Source: Anaerolineae bacterium (GTDB lineage Bacteria; Chloroflexota; Anaerolineae; Aggregatilineales; Phototrophicaceae). From it: a stretch of DNA of 8,972 nucleotides. The notes under the pieces are model-generated. The model was not told the origin of the DNA. It made no database searches and saw only the letters and a list, made by a program, of their open reading frames with translations. How positions within the stretch are numbered: the stretch's first letter is position 1; the number at the start of each line of letters is the position of its first letter. Shown here piece after piece: positions 1 to 7,231 of the stretch. The stretch covers positions 1-8,972 of the forward strand of contig JAIOHO010000179.1 of NCBI GenBank assembly GCA_019912905.1. Direction: 5' to 3'. Made by a program: the position numbers and the translations under genes.

Positions 1-2
1 GC

Positions 3-635
3 CTGGGGCTGCCCGGCCTGGGGACGTACATTGATGTCGGCAACCTCGCCGCCGTCGAGCAGGCCATGGAGTTCGCCAGAATCTGCGGCGCGCGCAATAT
101 CCGCGTTAATCCGGGCCGCTGGCCGGACCCCGATGGCCTCAGTTACGCCGCCAGTTATGAGCGCGCCAAAGCCTTCCTGGGTGAGTGCCAGGCGCTCGGC
201 AAACAATCCGGCGTGCGCACCATCGTCGAGATGCATCACGGCACCATCACATGCAGCGCGGCCCTTGCCCATCGACTGGTGGCCGATTTCGACCCGGATT
301 ATATCGGTGTGCTGCACGACGCGGGCAACTGTGTCTACGAGGGGTTCGAGAATTACGATATGGGCATTCAACTGCTGGGGCCGCATCTGGCGCATGTCCA
401 CATCAAAAACGCGGCCTACCAGCGGCCCGAGGGCGGCGGAGTCTGGAACGCGCAGTGGGCACCGCTGGAAGATGGGGTCGTCAACTGGGACAACCTGTTC
501 GCTGCTCTGAAGCAGGCTGGATATGACGGCTGGCTGGGAATCGAGGACTTCAGCGCGGTGCGCCCGACGCCCCAAGCACTGAATTTCAATCGTAAGTTCC
601 TGAACGACGCGATCACCCGCGTTTACGGAGAGTGA
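3..635 (+). CDS. Sugar phosphate isomerase/epimerase (xylose isomerase-like TIM barrel), 5'-truncated by window edge
   Basis: The reading frame is open from the first bases of the window, so the gene begins outside it. The visible part encodes 210 residues, against roughly 270-290 for the family, so about the first quarter of the barrel is missing. An internal ATG at 66 lies inside the conserved fold and is not the start. Residues that fit the four metal ligands of xylose isomerase-like/IolE-type barrels occur in the expected order: Glu in VEMHHG (visible residue 76), Asp in LHDAGN (106), His in HVHIKN (133) and Glu in GIEDFS (181). The family carries out metal-dependent isomerisation, epimerisation or dehydration of sugars, keto-sugars and inositols in the cytoplasm. 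The next gene, a Gfo/Idh/MocA dehydrogenase, starts 16 bp downstream, so the two are very likely one operon. The substrate cannot be told from the sequence. Confident on fold, not on reaction. Confidence 0.88.
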   Translation: MGLPGLGTYIDVGNLAAVEQAMEFARICGARNIRVNPGRWPDPDGLSYAASYERAKAFLGECQALGKQSGVRTIVEMHHGTITCSAALAHRLVADFDPDYIGVLHDAGNCVYEGFENYDMGIQLLGPHLAHVHIKNAAYQRPEGGGVWNAQWAPLEDGVVNWDNLFAALKQAGYDGWLGIEDFSAVRPTPQALNFNRKFLNDAITRVYGE

Positions 636-651
636 GATTAAGGATCATAGT

Positions 652-1761
652 ATGACGGACAAAAAACTGCGTTATCTGCTGGTCGGTGTCGGCTCGAACG
701 TCTATAACATGCACAAGGCCGGGCTGGAACTCGACTGCAATGAGGTCGTCGCCGTATGCGACATCCGCGAGGAACCGGCCAGGCGTGAAGCCGAGGCCTG
801 GAACTGCCCGTACTATCTCGATTACAAGCAGATGATCGCCGAAAACGAGGCCGATGCGCTGATCGTGATGGTGCCGCACACGCTGCACGCCGAGATGTCG
901 ATCTATGCCATGCAGCATGGGTTGAACGTGCTGTGCGAGAAGCCCATGGCGATTCACGTGGCGGAAGCGGACCAGATGATCGCGGTGGCGAAGGAAACCG
1001 GCAAGGTGCTGGCAATCAACTTCCAGCAGCGCCTGCGCCCGGAGGTGGTGGCCGCCAAGGAACTCATCGACGAGGGACGGCTGGGCAAGATTCAGCAGGT
1101 CGATGTCAAAATCACCTGGACACGCACCTACAAGTATTACCGCGAGGCGGGCTGGCGCGGCTCGTGGGCGGGTGAGGGCGGCGCGCTGCTGATGAACCAG
1201 GGTCCGCACGATCTGGACATGATCTGCCACCTGGCCGGGATGCCGAAACGGGTGTACGCCTGGACCCCGACCATTGCTCATCAGATTACGCCCGAAGACA
1301 CGGCCCAGGCCATGATGGAATGGGATAACGGCGCGCTTGGCTCGCTGCACGCCAGTACCGCCGAAGCCGGACAGCCGCAGCGCTTTGAGATCATCGGCAC
1401 GCAGGGACACCTGCAAATCAACAAGGGGTCACTGCGCTTCGCCAGCTTCGATACGGATGTGATCGAGTTTATCAAGGCCAGCGATAAATCCTTCGCCGAG
1501 CCGGACATGATCGAAGAAAGCATCCCGATGGACCCGCAGTACACCGGCTCGCACCGCGATACGCATCTCGATTTTTACCATGCGGTCACGCAGCACAAAC
1601 CGGCCAGCGCCGACGGCATCACCGGGATTCGCGGGCTGGAACTGGCAAATGCCATGATCTACTCGAATTACACCGGGCAGGCGGTCGATTTCCCGCTGGA
1701 TCGGGAGAAGTACGCGGCGCTGCTGGCCGATCTGCGGGCCAGGGAAGCCGCCCAGCAGTAG
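652..1761 (+). CDS. Gfo/Idh/MocA family NAD(P)-dependent oxidoreductase
   Basis: A complete 369-residue protein, the usual length for the family. The N-terminal Rossmann fold carries the glycine-rich dinucleotide loop VGVGSNVY (about residues 11-18) and an acidic residue at the end of beta-2 (VCDIRE). The family signature EKPMA is at 96-100, with the catalytic-type lysine at 97. The C-terminal substrate domain has GGALLMNQGPHDLD (177-190), matching the family pattern GG-L-(D/N)-G-H-D with His186 as the likely active-site histidine. Such enzymes oxidise or reduce a hydroxyl of sugars, inositols or glycosides. ATG at 652 is preceded by AGGA at 641-644, seven bases away. It lies 16 bp after a TIM-barrel isomerase gene, and a second such gene follows beyond a repeat, which supports a shared keto-sugar or cyclitol catabolic route. 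Alternatives within the family (inositol 2-dehydrogenase, glucose-fructose oxidoreductase-like, 3-keto-glycoside-forming) cannot be separated here. Confidence 0.92.
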   Translation: MTDKKLRYLLVGVGSNVYNMHKAGLELDCNEVVAVCDIREEPARREAEAWNCPYYLDYKQMIAENEADALIVMVPHTLHAEMSIYAMQHGLNVLCEKPMAIHVAEADQMIAVAKETGKVLAINFQQRLRPEVVAAKELIDEGRLGKIQQVDVKITWTRTYKYYREAGWRGSWAGEGGALLMNQGPHDLDMICHLAGMPKRVYAWTPTIAHQITPEDTAQAMMEWDNGALGSLHASTAEAGQPQRFEIIGTQGHLQINKGSLRFASFDTDVIEFIKASDKSFAEPDMIEESIPMDPQYTGSHRDTHLDFYHAVTQHKPASADGITGIRGLELANAMIYSNYTGQAVDFPLDREKYAALLADLRAREAAQQ

Positions 1762-1805
1762 CCGATTCGGTCTCTGGCGGCTTAACTCTGTCGGTGTGTT
1801 CCGAA

Positions 1806-1890
1806 CACCTCACCCCTAGCCAACCGGCGATTGTCTTTCCCCTCTCCAACTTGGAGAGGGGAGTCGAGCCGGGTGAGACGGGGTGAGGTG
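1806..1890. repeat. 85-bp imperfect palindromic element (MITE/REP-like dispersed repeat)
   Basis: Perfect 11-bp terminal inverted repeats, CACCTCACCCC at 1806-1816 and GGGGTGAGGTG at 1880-1890, enclose a central perfect inverted repeat: CCCCTCTCCAA at 1839-1849 and TTGGAGAGGGG at 1851-1861 around a single C. A third pairing, CAACCGGC (1821-1828) with GCCGGGTG (1868-1875), has one mismatch, so nearly the whole element can fold on itself. It encodes no protein. It matches the general form of the C/G-rich palindromic repeats scattered between genes in Chloroflexota and some other phyla; that link is from memory. The central hairpin has no T-run on either side, so it is not a classical intrinsic terminator, though it could protect the 3' end of the upstream mRNA. 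Confidence 0.75.
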
Positions 1891-1983
1891 AGCAGCAACA
1901 AACTTGCTTTGGTAATCGAGTCCATTCGAATCCGCGCACCTTATACCAGAGCAGTCCAAAAGACATAATATGAGGACATGACC

Positions 1984-2841
1984 ATGACCACAGCCAGTGT
2001 CACCCTCAGCGCCTTCGGCGACGAAATCGCCCCCGCGCTGGAGGATCAACTCAAGCTGTTGAATGAACTGAACGTATCCGGCCTGGAATGCCGGACCGCC
2101 TGGGGCACGAACGTGCTCAAGCTGACCGACGACCAGGCCCGGCAGGTTCGCGCCTTATGCGATGACGCCGGGATTACCGTTCGCTGCATCGGCAGCCCCA
2201 TCGGTAAATCACCGCTGGCCGACCCGATCGAGAATGAACTGGGCAACCTGGACCGCCTGATCGAAATCGGTCACCTGTTTGGCACGCGCAATATCCGCAT
2301 TTTTTCGTTTTATCCGGCAGACATCCGCACCAATGCCCACTACGACCAGTATGTCCCGGAGGTCATCGACCGCCTGGGCAGGCTGACGGAAAAAGCGGCG
2401 GCGGCGGATTTTGTGCTGCTGCATGAAAACGAAAAGGACATCGTGGGCGATACCCCGGAGCGCTGCCAGGCGCTCGTGTCCGGCGTGAACAGCCCGAATC
2501 TGCGGCTGATCTGGGACCCGGCTAACTTCGTACAGGTTGGCGTGGCCGATCAGGTGGATCGTTTCTGGGACCTGATGGGGCCGCTGATCGGCTATATCCA
2601 CATCAAAGATGCGCGCCTGGCTGACCGCAGTGTGACCGCCGCCGGGGAAGGCGATGGTCAGGTTCCGCAGCTTCTGGCGCATCTGAAAGCGGTGGGCTAT
2701 TCGGGCGTGCTGGCCCTGGAGCCGCATCTCAAGGTGGCCGGGCACAGCACCGGGTTCAGCGGGGTCGAGGGCATGACCATCGCGGTCAATGCCCTGCGTA
2801 AGGTGATGGCCGAGGTCGGCCTGCCGGAAACCACTGCCTGA
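1984..2841 (+). CDS. Second sugar phosphate isomerase/epimerase (xylose isomerase-like TIM barrel)
   Basis: Encodes 285 residues, full length for the family. Two in-frame ATGs lie six bases apart (1978 and 1984). GAGGA at 1972-1976 is seven bases from the second but only one base from the first, so 1984 is preferred for ribosome binding. A -10-like TAATAT (1966-1971) ends six bases before 1978, which would suit a leaderless start there instead. Probable metal ligands are Glu148 (LLHENEKD), Asp178 (IWDPANF), His206 (YIHIKDA) and Glu246 (LALEPHL), in the same order as in the partial isomerase at the left edge. Outside these motifs the two proteins differ widely, so they are not a recent duplication. 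The gene is separated from the dehydrogenase by 222 bp containing a palindromic repeat, so it may be transcribed separately. Its 3' end faces the MFS gene with six bases between stop codons. Specific reaction unknown. Confidence 0.9.
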   Translation: MTTASVTLSAFGDEIAPALEDQLKLLNELNVSGLECRTAWGTNVLKLTDDQARQVRALCDDAGITVRCIGSPIGKSPLADPIENELGNLDRLIEIGHLFGTRNIRIFSFYPADIRTNAHYDQYVPEVIDRLGRLTEKAAAADFVLLHENEKDIVGDTPERCQALVSGVNSPNLRLIWDPANFVQVGVADQVDRFWDLMGPLIGYIHIKDARLADRSVTAAGEGDGQVPQLLAHLKAVGYSGVLALEPHLKVAGHSTGFSGVEGMTIAVNALRKVMAEVGLPETTA

Positions 2842-2847
2842 TCTTGA

Positions 2848-4053
2848 TTACACCGCCGGGTGCGTCAGCGTCTGGGTCGAAAGCCGCTGCGTCTCGACAG
2901 TGACGGCCTGATTGCTCGTGGGACGAATGGCATAGATGAGCGAGATTGCAACCAGGGGCAGCCCTGCCGCCAGCAGCATGGTCAGGGTGGCCCCTAGTGC
3001 CTGAAGGATAATCCCGCCGGTGGCATAGCCGATCACCGCGCCGATCCAGGCCGCGCTCGACAACCGTGATAAGTGGCTGTTCAGGTTGCGCGGCGGCACC
3101 AGGTCGGTCGCAAAGGCCGAACTGAGCGATCGTTCGCTGCGAATGAACGAAATCAGGGTCTGCGCCAGCCAGAACTGCCAGAGGAAGCCCGCAAAGCCGA
3201 AGAGCGCCGCGCCCCCGGCGATGGCGACGTAACAGGCGATGAGCAGGCGTTTGCGGCCCACGCGGTCTGACAGCCAGCCCAGTACGAGTGGCAGGGGCAG
3301 GGTGAACGCGCTGCCGACCGCGACGGTGCTGCTGATGACTGTCGAGTCGAAGTTGAGCGCATTCATCGCCAGGGGCCGGACCAGCCCGGCCATGAAGTTC
3401 GCGGTCGCCACCAGCACGCTGGCTGCGAACAGCAGCCGCAGTGGTCGGTTCATTCGCGCCGGGGCTTCCGCCTTGCGCCCGGCCCCAACCGGGGAATCCG
3501 AAGGCGCTTTATCGGCCAGGAACAAGGCGGCCACCAGTGCGACTCCATACGCGAGCCCATTCACCGCAAACAGAACCCCGAATCCCCAATGATCGACGAT
3601 CGGCCCCGCAGACGCTCCGCCGAGGATGCCGCCGACGACCGGGGCCACGCCCAGGATGCCGAAGATGCGCCCGCGATGCTGTTTGTCGGCAAACAGACCG
3701 GTCAGAATGTTAATCATTGCCACCTGAATCCCCCCCATAAACCAGGCCAGCGCCGTAAACAGGGCCAGCAGTCCGATGGTCGGGGCTGGTCCCATCAGAA
3801 AGGTTGCGATGCCGCCCAGACCTGCGCTGAGGACGATGAAGAGGGTATGGCGCTGGAAACGCTGCGACAGCCAGCCGCTGAACAGGCTGCCTGCCGTGAG
3901 GGCCGCGAAGGTCAGGGCCAGGTAAAAGCCGGTGCCTGTGGCGCTGACCTCGAAGCGCTGCACGTAGACTGGCAGCAGCGACAGCAGCCCATTCGCCACG
4001 GCGAACGGCACCAGGTAACAGATAAACAGTAAGCCGAGCTGTCTGCGTGACAT
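2848..4053 (-). CDS. MFS transporter (12-TM, DHA1/drug-efflux-like)
   Basis: A 401-residue integral membrane protein with about twelve hydrophobic segments in two halves, joined by a hydrophilic linker (about 181-205). MFS motif A appears twice, as expected: GWLSQRFQRH (60-69) between helices 2 and 3, and the more canonical GWLSDRVGRKR (259-269) between helices 8 and 9. GVAPVVGGILGG (135-146) in helix 5 resembles motif C of proton-coupled antiporters, which favours export over uptake, but substrate and direction are not shown. The start is ATG at 4053, with AGGGGG at 4060-4065 six bases upstream. The polar C-terminal tail is rich in Thr and Gln. The gene is convergent with the second isomerase and divergent from the cation ATPase. 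It could still export or import a sugar linked to the neighbouring cluster, but its opposite orientation gives no support for that. Confidence 0.9.
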   Translation of the reverse strand: MSRRQLGLLFICYLVPFAVANGLLSLLPVYVQRFEVSATGTGFYLALTFAALTAGSLFSGWLSQRFQRHTLFIVLSAGLGGIATFLMGPAPTIGLLALFTALAWFMGGIQVAMINILTGLFADKQHRGRIFGILGVAPVVGGILGGASAGPIVDHWGFGVLFAVNGLAYGVALVAALFLADKAPSDSPVGAGRKAEAPARMNRPLRLLFAASVLVATANFMAGLVRPLAMNALNFDSTVISSTVAVGSAFTLPLPLVLGWLSDRVGRKRLLIACYVAIAGGAALFGFAGFLWQFWLAQTLISFIRSERSLSSAFATDLVPPRNLNSHLSRLSSAAWIGAVIGYATGGIILQALGATLTMLLAAGLPLVAISLIYAIRPTSNQAVTVETQRLSTQTLTHPAV

Positions 4054-4100
4054 GGAATTCCCCCTGTGTGTAACCCGTTATCGGTCACGATAGCCCCTGC

Positions 4101-4122
4101 GCGCCGAGAAAGCGCCGAGAGA
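4101..4122. repeat. Tandem 11-bp direct repeat, possible regulator-binding site
   Basis: GCGCCGAGAAA (4101-4111) is followed directly by GCGCCGAGAGA (4112-4122), with ten of eleven positions identical. The period is about one helical turn, so both copies would face the same side of the DNA. It lies 48 bases upstream of the MFS start, on the transporter side of the divergent intergenic region. Direct repeats of this kind are typical of activator sites, including those of AraC-family proteins, and one such regulator is encoded in this window. The link is only positional. Confidence 0.35.
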
Positions 4123-4214
4123 TCGTGTCGAGACCACAGAGTCATCTCCTGATTCGTGCGCTTCTTTCATCTTTGGTGGGGTGCATTCCCCTAATTACTG
4201 GGGGGCGGCCTTCC

Positions 4215-4244
4215 TTGACCCTGTGCTGCAACTGTCGGTATGAT
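4215..4244 (+). promoter_or_regulatory. Sigma-70-type promoter for the cation ATPase
   Basis: TTGACC (4215-4220) and TATGAT (4239-4244) are separated by 18 bp. Each differs from the E. coli-type consensus (TTGACA, TATAAT) at one position. Transcription would begin near 4251, giving a leader of about 118 bases before the preferred ATPase start at 4369. The leader contains the perfect 10-bp palindrome CACCCGGGTG at 4321-4330, which could be an operator or a small hairpin ahead of the ribosome binding site. No other strong promoter-like pair was seen in this orientation between 4054 and 4338. Confidence 0.6.
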
Positions 4245-4368
4245 GGGGCGATGGATTAAGCAGAACACAATCATCAAAATCCCCGTGTAATCCAATCCTT
4301 GCAGCACCTTTGAGATCGCCCACCCGGGTGATCATTTTATGTTTGTGATGGACCATAAAGGACACTCA

Positions 4369-7179
4369 ATGGCCGTTCGACCCGTCGACCATGTAGATAC
4401 GCCCCAGCCTGCCTCCGAGCAGATCTGGTACACCCTCGACCGTGACACCACCTTTCAACACCTGACTTCTAATCAGCAGACCGGGCTGACTCCGGCAGAA
4501 GCCGCCCACCGACTCCAGCAGGTCGGCCCCAACGAGCTGACCGACAAGCCGCTGAAAAGCCCCCTGATAATCTTCCGAGAGCAGATGATGAACCCGCTGG
4601 TGCTGCTGCTGGTGTTCGCCGCGGGGCTGTCCGCGCTGCTGGGGAAAGTGGACAGCGTCGTGGCGATCATGGCGATCGTGGTGCTGAACGCGGCTCTGGG
4701 CGTGTTCCAGGAGTACCGGGCAGAGCAGGCCATGGCGGCCCTCAAGCAGATGGCAGCCCCGCTGGTTCGGGTTCGGCGCGGCGGGCAGGTCACCGACGTG
4801 GCCGCCCGCGAACTCGTGCCCGGTGACGTGGTGCTGCTGGAAGCTGGGAGTATTATTCCGGCGGATGGCCGGGTGATCGAAGCGGCCAATCTGAGCGTGC
4901 AGGAAGCCTCGCTGACGGGCGAATCGCTGCCCGTGCAAAAATCGATGGACGCACTGGCAAAGGCCGATACGCCGCTGGGCGACCGGCGCAACATGGTCCA
5001 CATGGGTACTTCGGTGACCTTCGGGCGCGGTGAAGCGGTCATCGTCAAAACCGGGATGCAGACGGAACTGGGCCGTATCGCCGAGTTGATCCAGACCGTC
5101 GAGGATGAAGTGACGCCCTTGCAGCGCCGCATGGCCGAAGTCGGCAAGGTGCTGGTGGTCGCCGCGCTGGTCGTGCTGGCGATTGCGGTGATTATCGGGT
5201 TGATTGCCGGGCAGACTCTGGATGACGTGCTGCTCAACGCCGTCGCCATCGCCGTCGCGGTCGTGCCGGAAGGCCTGCCTGCGGTGGTGACGATCGCCCT
5301 GGCGCTGGGCGCTCAGCGCATGCTGCGCCGCAACGCGCTGATTCGTAAGCTGCCTGCCGTCGAAACGCTGGGTTCGGTGACGACCATCTGCTCGGACAAA
5401 ACCGGCACACTCACGCAGAATCGGATGACGGTGCGCGTGGTCGATGTGGCCGGGGAAGCGATTGATCTGGACGAACTGGTGGGACGCGGAATCGACGGCC
5501 TGATCCGCGCCAACGGCAGCGCGCCCGCCCCGCATAAGGCGCAGGCCCTGGTGCTGGCCGGGGCGACCCTGTGCAGCGATGTGGTCGTGGAACATGACCC
5601 CGACGGCGGCCTGCGACTGCTGGGTGACCCGACCGAGGGCGCACTGGTGGCTGCGACCGAACGGTTCGGCATCGAGCGCGCCCCCCTGGAAGCGGTGCTG
5701 CCGCGTGTGGGTGAAGCGCCGTTCTCGTCTGAGCGCAAGCGCATGTCCACCGTGCATACCCTCAACCGGCAGACATCCGCTGGTCCGCGTGAGCGCTACC
5801 TGGTCGATCTGCTCGACGCCGAGCGCCAGCCGTATGTTGTGCTGACCAAAGGCTCGGTCGATGGGCTGCTCGACATCAGCCTCAGCGTCTGGATGGATGG
5901 AATCGAGGTTCCGCTGACGCCGGACCTGCGCGCCCGCATCGAGGAGGCCAACAACCATCTGGCGGAATCCGGGCTGCGCGTGTTAGGTATGGGCTTCCGC
6001 TACCTCACGGATCGACCACAAAATTGGGAGCCGGAGACCCTCGAACAGGACCTGACGTTCGTCGGTCTGGTGGGCATGATCGACCCACCGCGTCCCGAAG
6101 TCAAGTCGGCGGTCGAGGTCTGCCGCACTGCCGGGATTCGCCCCGTGATGATTACCGGCGATCATCCGCTGACGGCCTTCAACATCGCCCGCGAACTGCA
6201 CATCGCCGAAGCGGGGAGCCGTGTCTTGACCGGGCGGGACCTGAACCGCATGTCGCTGGACGAACTGGAAGCGGTGGTCGAGGACGTGGCCGTGTACGCC
6301 CGCGTCTCGCCGGAACACAAGCTCAACATCGTCCAGGCGCTGCAAAAGCGCGGGCACATCGTCGCCATGACCGGCGATGGGGTCAACGATGCCCCGGCGC
6401 TCAAACGCAGCAACATCGGCGTGGCGATGGGCATCACCGGCACGGATGTGTCCAAAGAAGCGGCGGATATGGTGCTGGTGGATGACAACTTCACGACCAT
6501 CGTCAGCGCGGTCGAACAGGGCCGCACCATCTTCGACAACGTGCGCCGCTTTATCAAATACCTGCTGGCGAGCAATACCGGCGAACTGATCGTCCTGCTG
6601 ATCACCGACCTGATCGCGGGCATGAGCCTGCCGCTGACCACGCTGCAAATCCTGTGGATGAACCTGATTACCGACGGCATCCCGGCGCTGGCGCTGGGGG
6701 TCGAGCGCTCCGAGAAGGGCAGTATGAAACGCGCCCCCTATGCGCCCGATGAGAGCATGTTCGGGCGCGGCCTGGGCCGGCACGTGCTGCTGATCGGCCT
6801 GACGCTGGGGGTGACCGGCCTGGCCTTCGGCTACTGGGCCTGGTCGAACGAACTGGCCGCGGCCAACGGCAAACCGGCCTGGAACACGATGGTGTTCATG
6901 TTCCTCATGCTGGCGCAGATGGGCCATGCGCTCAGCCTGCGCTCACACCGCGAATCGCTGTTCGCGCTGCCCTTTTTCGGCAATCGCCTGCTGCTGGGCG
7001 CGGTCGTTGGGACGGTCATCCTGCAATTCATCGCCGTGTATACACCGTTCTTCAACCAACTGTTCAACACCAATCCGCTGACGCTGGAGCAACTGGCGCT
7101 GTGCCTCGGCCTGGGCACGATCATCTTCTGGGTGTCCGAGGGCGAAAAGCTGCTCATCCGGCGCGGCGTGCTGCGCTGA
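4369..7179 (+). CDS. P2-type cation-transporting ATPase (SERCA/PMCA-like, probable Ca2+ pump)
   Basis: Encodes 936 residues from ATG 4369, chosen because AAAGGA (4357-4362) lies six bases upstream; ATGs at 4339 and 4348 lack such a site. Domains in order: cation ATPase N-terminal domain (about 18-85), actuator domain with TGES (183-186), helix-4 motif VPEGLPAVV with Glu301, and the phosphorylated aspartate Asp343 in DKTGTLTQ. The nucleotide-binding domain follows with PFSSERKRMS (Phe452) and KGS (Lys494), then the hinge motifs TGDHP (596-600) and TGDGVND (668-674). Asn736/Glu739 in helix 5 and Asn765/Thr768/Asp769 in helix 6 match the SERCA ligands N768/E771 and N796/T799/D800, and Glu301 matches E309. 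The helix-8 stretch LMLAQMGHAL has no obvious equivalent of SERCA E908, so one Ca2+ per cycle, as in PMCA-type pumps, is likely. It would expel Ca2+ (or Mn2+) from the cytoplasm. All catalytic motifs are intact. Confidence 0.95.
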   Translation: MAVRPVDHVDTPQPASEQIWYTLDRDTTFQHLTSNQQTGLTPAEAAHRLQQVGPNELTDKPLKSPLIIFREQMMNPLVLLLVFAAGLSALLGKVDSVVAIMAIVVLNAALGVFQEYRAEQAMAALKQMAAPLVRVRRGGQVTDVAARELVPGDVVLLEAGSIIPADGRVIEAANLSVQEASLTGESLPVQKSMDALAKADTPLGDRRNMVHMGTSVTFGRGEAVIVKTGMQTELGRIAELIQTVEDEVTPLQRRMAEVGKVLVVAALVVLAIAVIIGLIAGQTLDDVLLNAVAIAVAVVPEGLPAVVTIALALGAQRMLRRNALIRKLPAVETLGSVTTICSDKTGTLTQNRMTVRVVDVAGEAIDLDELVGRGIDGLIRANGSAPAPHKAQALVLAGATLCSDVVVEHDPDGGLRLLGDPTEGALVAATERFGIERAPLEAVLPRVGEAPFSSERKRMSTVHTLNRQTSAGPRERYLVDLLDAERQPYVVLTKGSVDGLLDISLSVWMDGIEVPLTPDLRARIEEANNHLAESGLRVLGMGFRYLTDRPQNWEPETLEQDLTFVGLVGMIDPPRPEVKSAVEVCRTAGIRPVMITGDHPLTAFNIARELHIAEAGSRVLTGRDLNRMSLDELEAVVEDVAVYARVSPEHKLNIVQALQKRGHIVAMTGDGVNDAPALKRSNIGVAMGITGTDVSKEAADMVLVDDNFTTIVSAVEQGRTIFDNVRRFIKYLLASNTGELIVLLITDLIAGMSLPLTTLQILWMNLITDGIPALALGVERSEKGSMKRAPYAPDESMFGRGLGRHVLLIGLTLGVTGLAFGYWAWSNELAAANGKPAWNTMVFMFLMLAQMGHALSLRSHRESLFALPFFGNRLLLGAVVGTVILQFIAVYTPFFNQLFNTNPLTLEQLALCLGLGTIIFWVSEGEKLLIRRGVLR

Positions 7180-7216
7180 AACTGGCGCTGGTCCGTATGC
7201 GCACAGTCACAGGTCG

Positions 7217-7225
7217 TGCTAGACT
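7217..7225 (+). promoter_or_regulatory. Extended -10 promoter directly upstream of the AraC-family gene (leaderless start)
   Basis: TGCTAGACT (7217-7225) reads as an extended -10 element (TG-N-TAGACT). It ends six bases before the ATG at 7232, so the A of that ATG falls at the expected transcription start. No convincing -35 box lies 16-18 bp upstream, which is usual for extended -10 promoters. The G-run at 7227-7231 touches the ATG and is too close to act as a normal Shine-Dalgarno sequence. Together these point to a leaderless mRNA for the regulator, independent of the ATPase transcript. Confidence 0.45.
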
Positions 7226-7231
7226 CGGGGG

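Noticed and set aside
613..1416. A 267-codon open frame on the - strand opposite the dehydrogenase gene
   Set aside because: No recognisable domain, and it lies opposite the strongly supported Gfo/Idh/MocA gene; the same kind of shadow occurs opposite the ATPase (5983-6927) and the AraC-family gene (7154-8071).
1839..1861. Perfect GC-rich hairpin considered as a rho-independent terminator for the dehydrogenase operon
   Set aside because: No run of T follows the stem on either strand, and it is the centre of a larger palindromic element, so it is better described as a repeat.
4178..4205. Alternating G and C runs (GGGG, CCCC, GGGGGG) considered as a terminator or riboswitch
   Set aside because: The stems are only four base pairs and mutually exclusive, and they lie upstream of the predicted ATPase promoter; no conserved aptamer pattern is visible.
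4366..5958. A 530-codon open frame on the - strand opposite the cation ATPase
   Set aside because: Its translation is rich in His, Gln, Arg and Asp with no domain, and the opposite strand encodes an unmistakable P-type ATPase. Long antisense frames of this kind are a by-product of GC-rich codon use.
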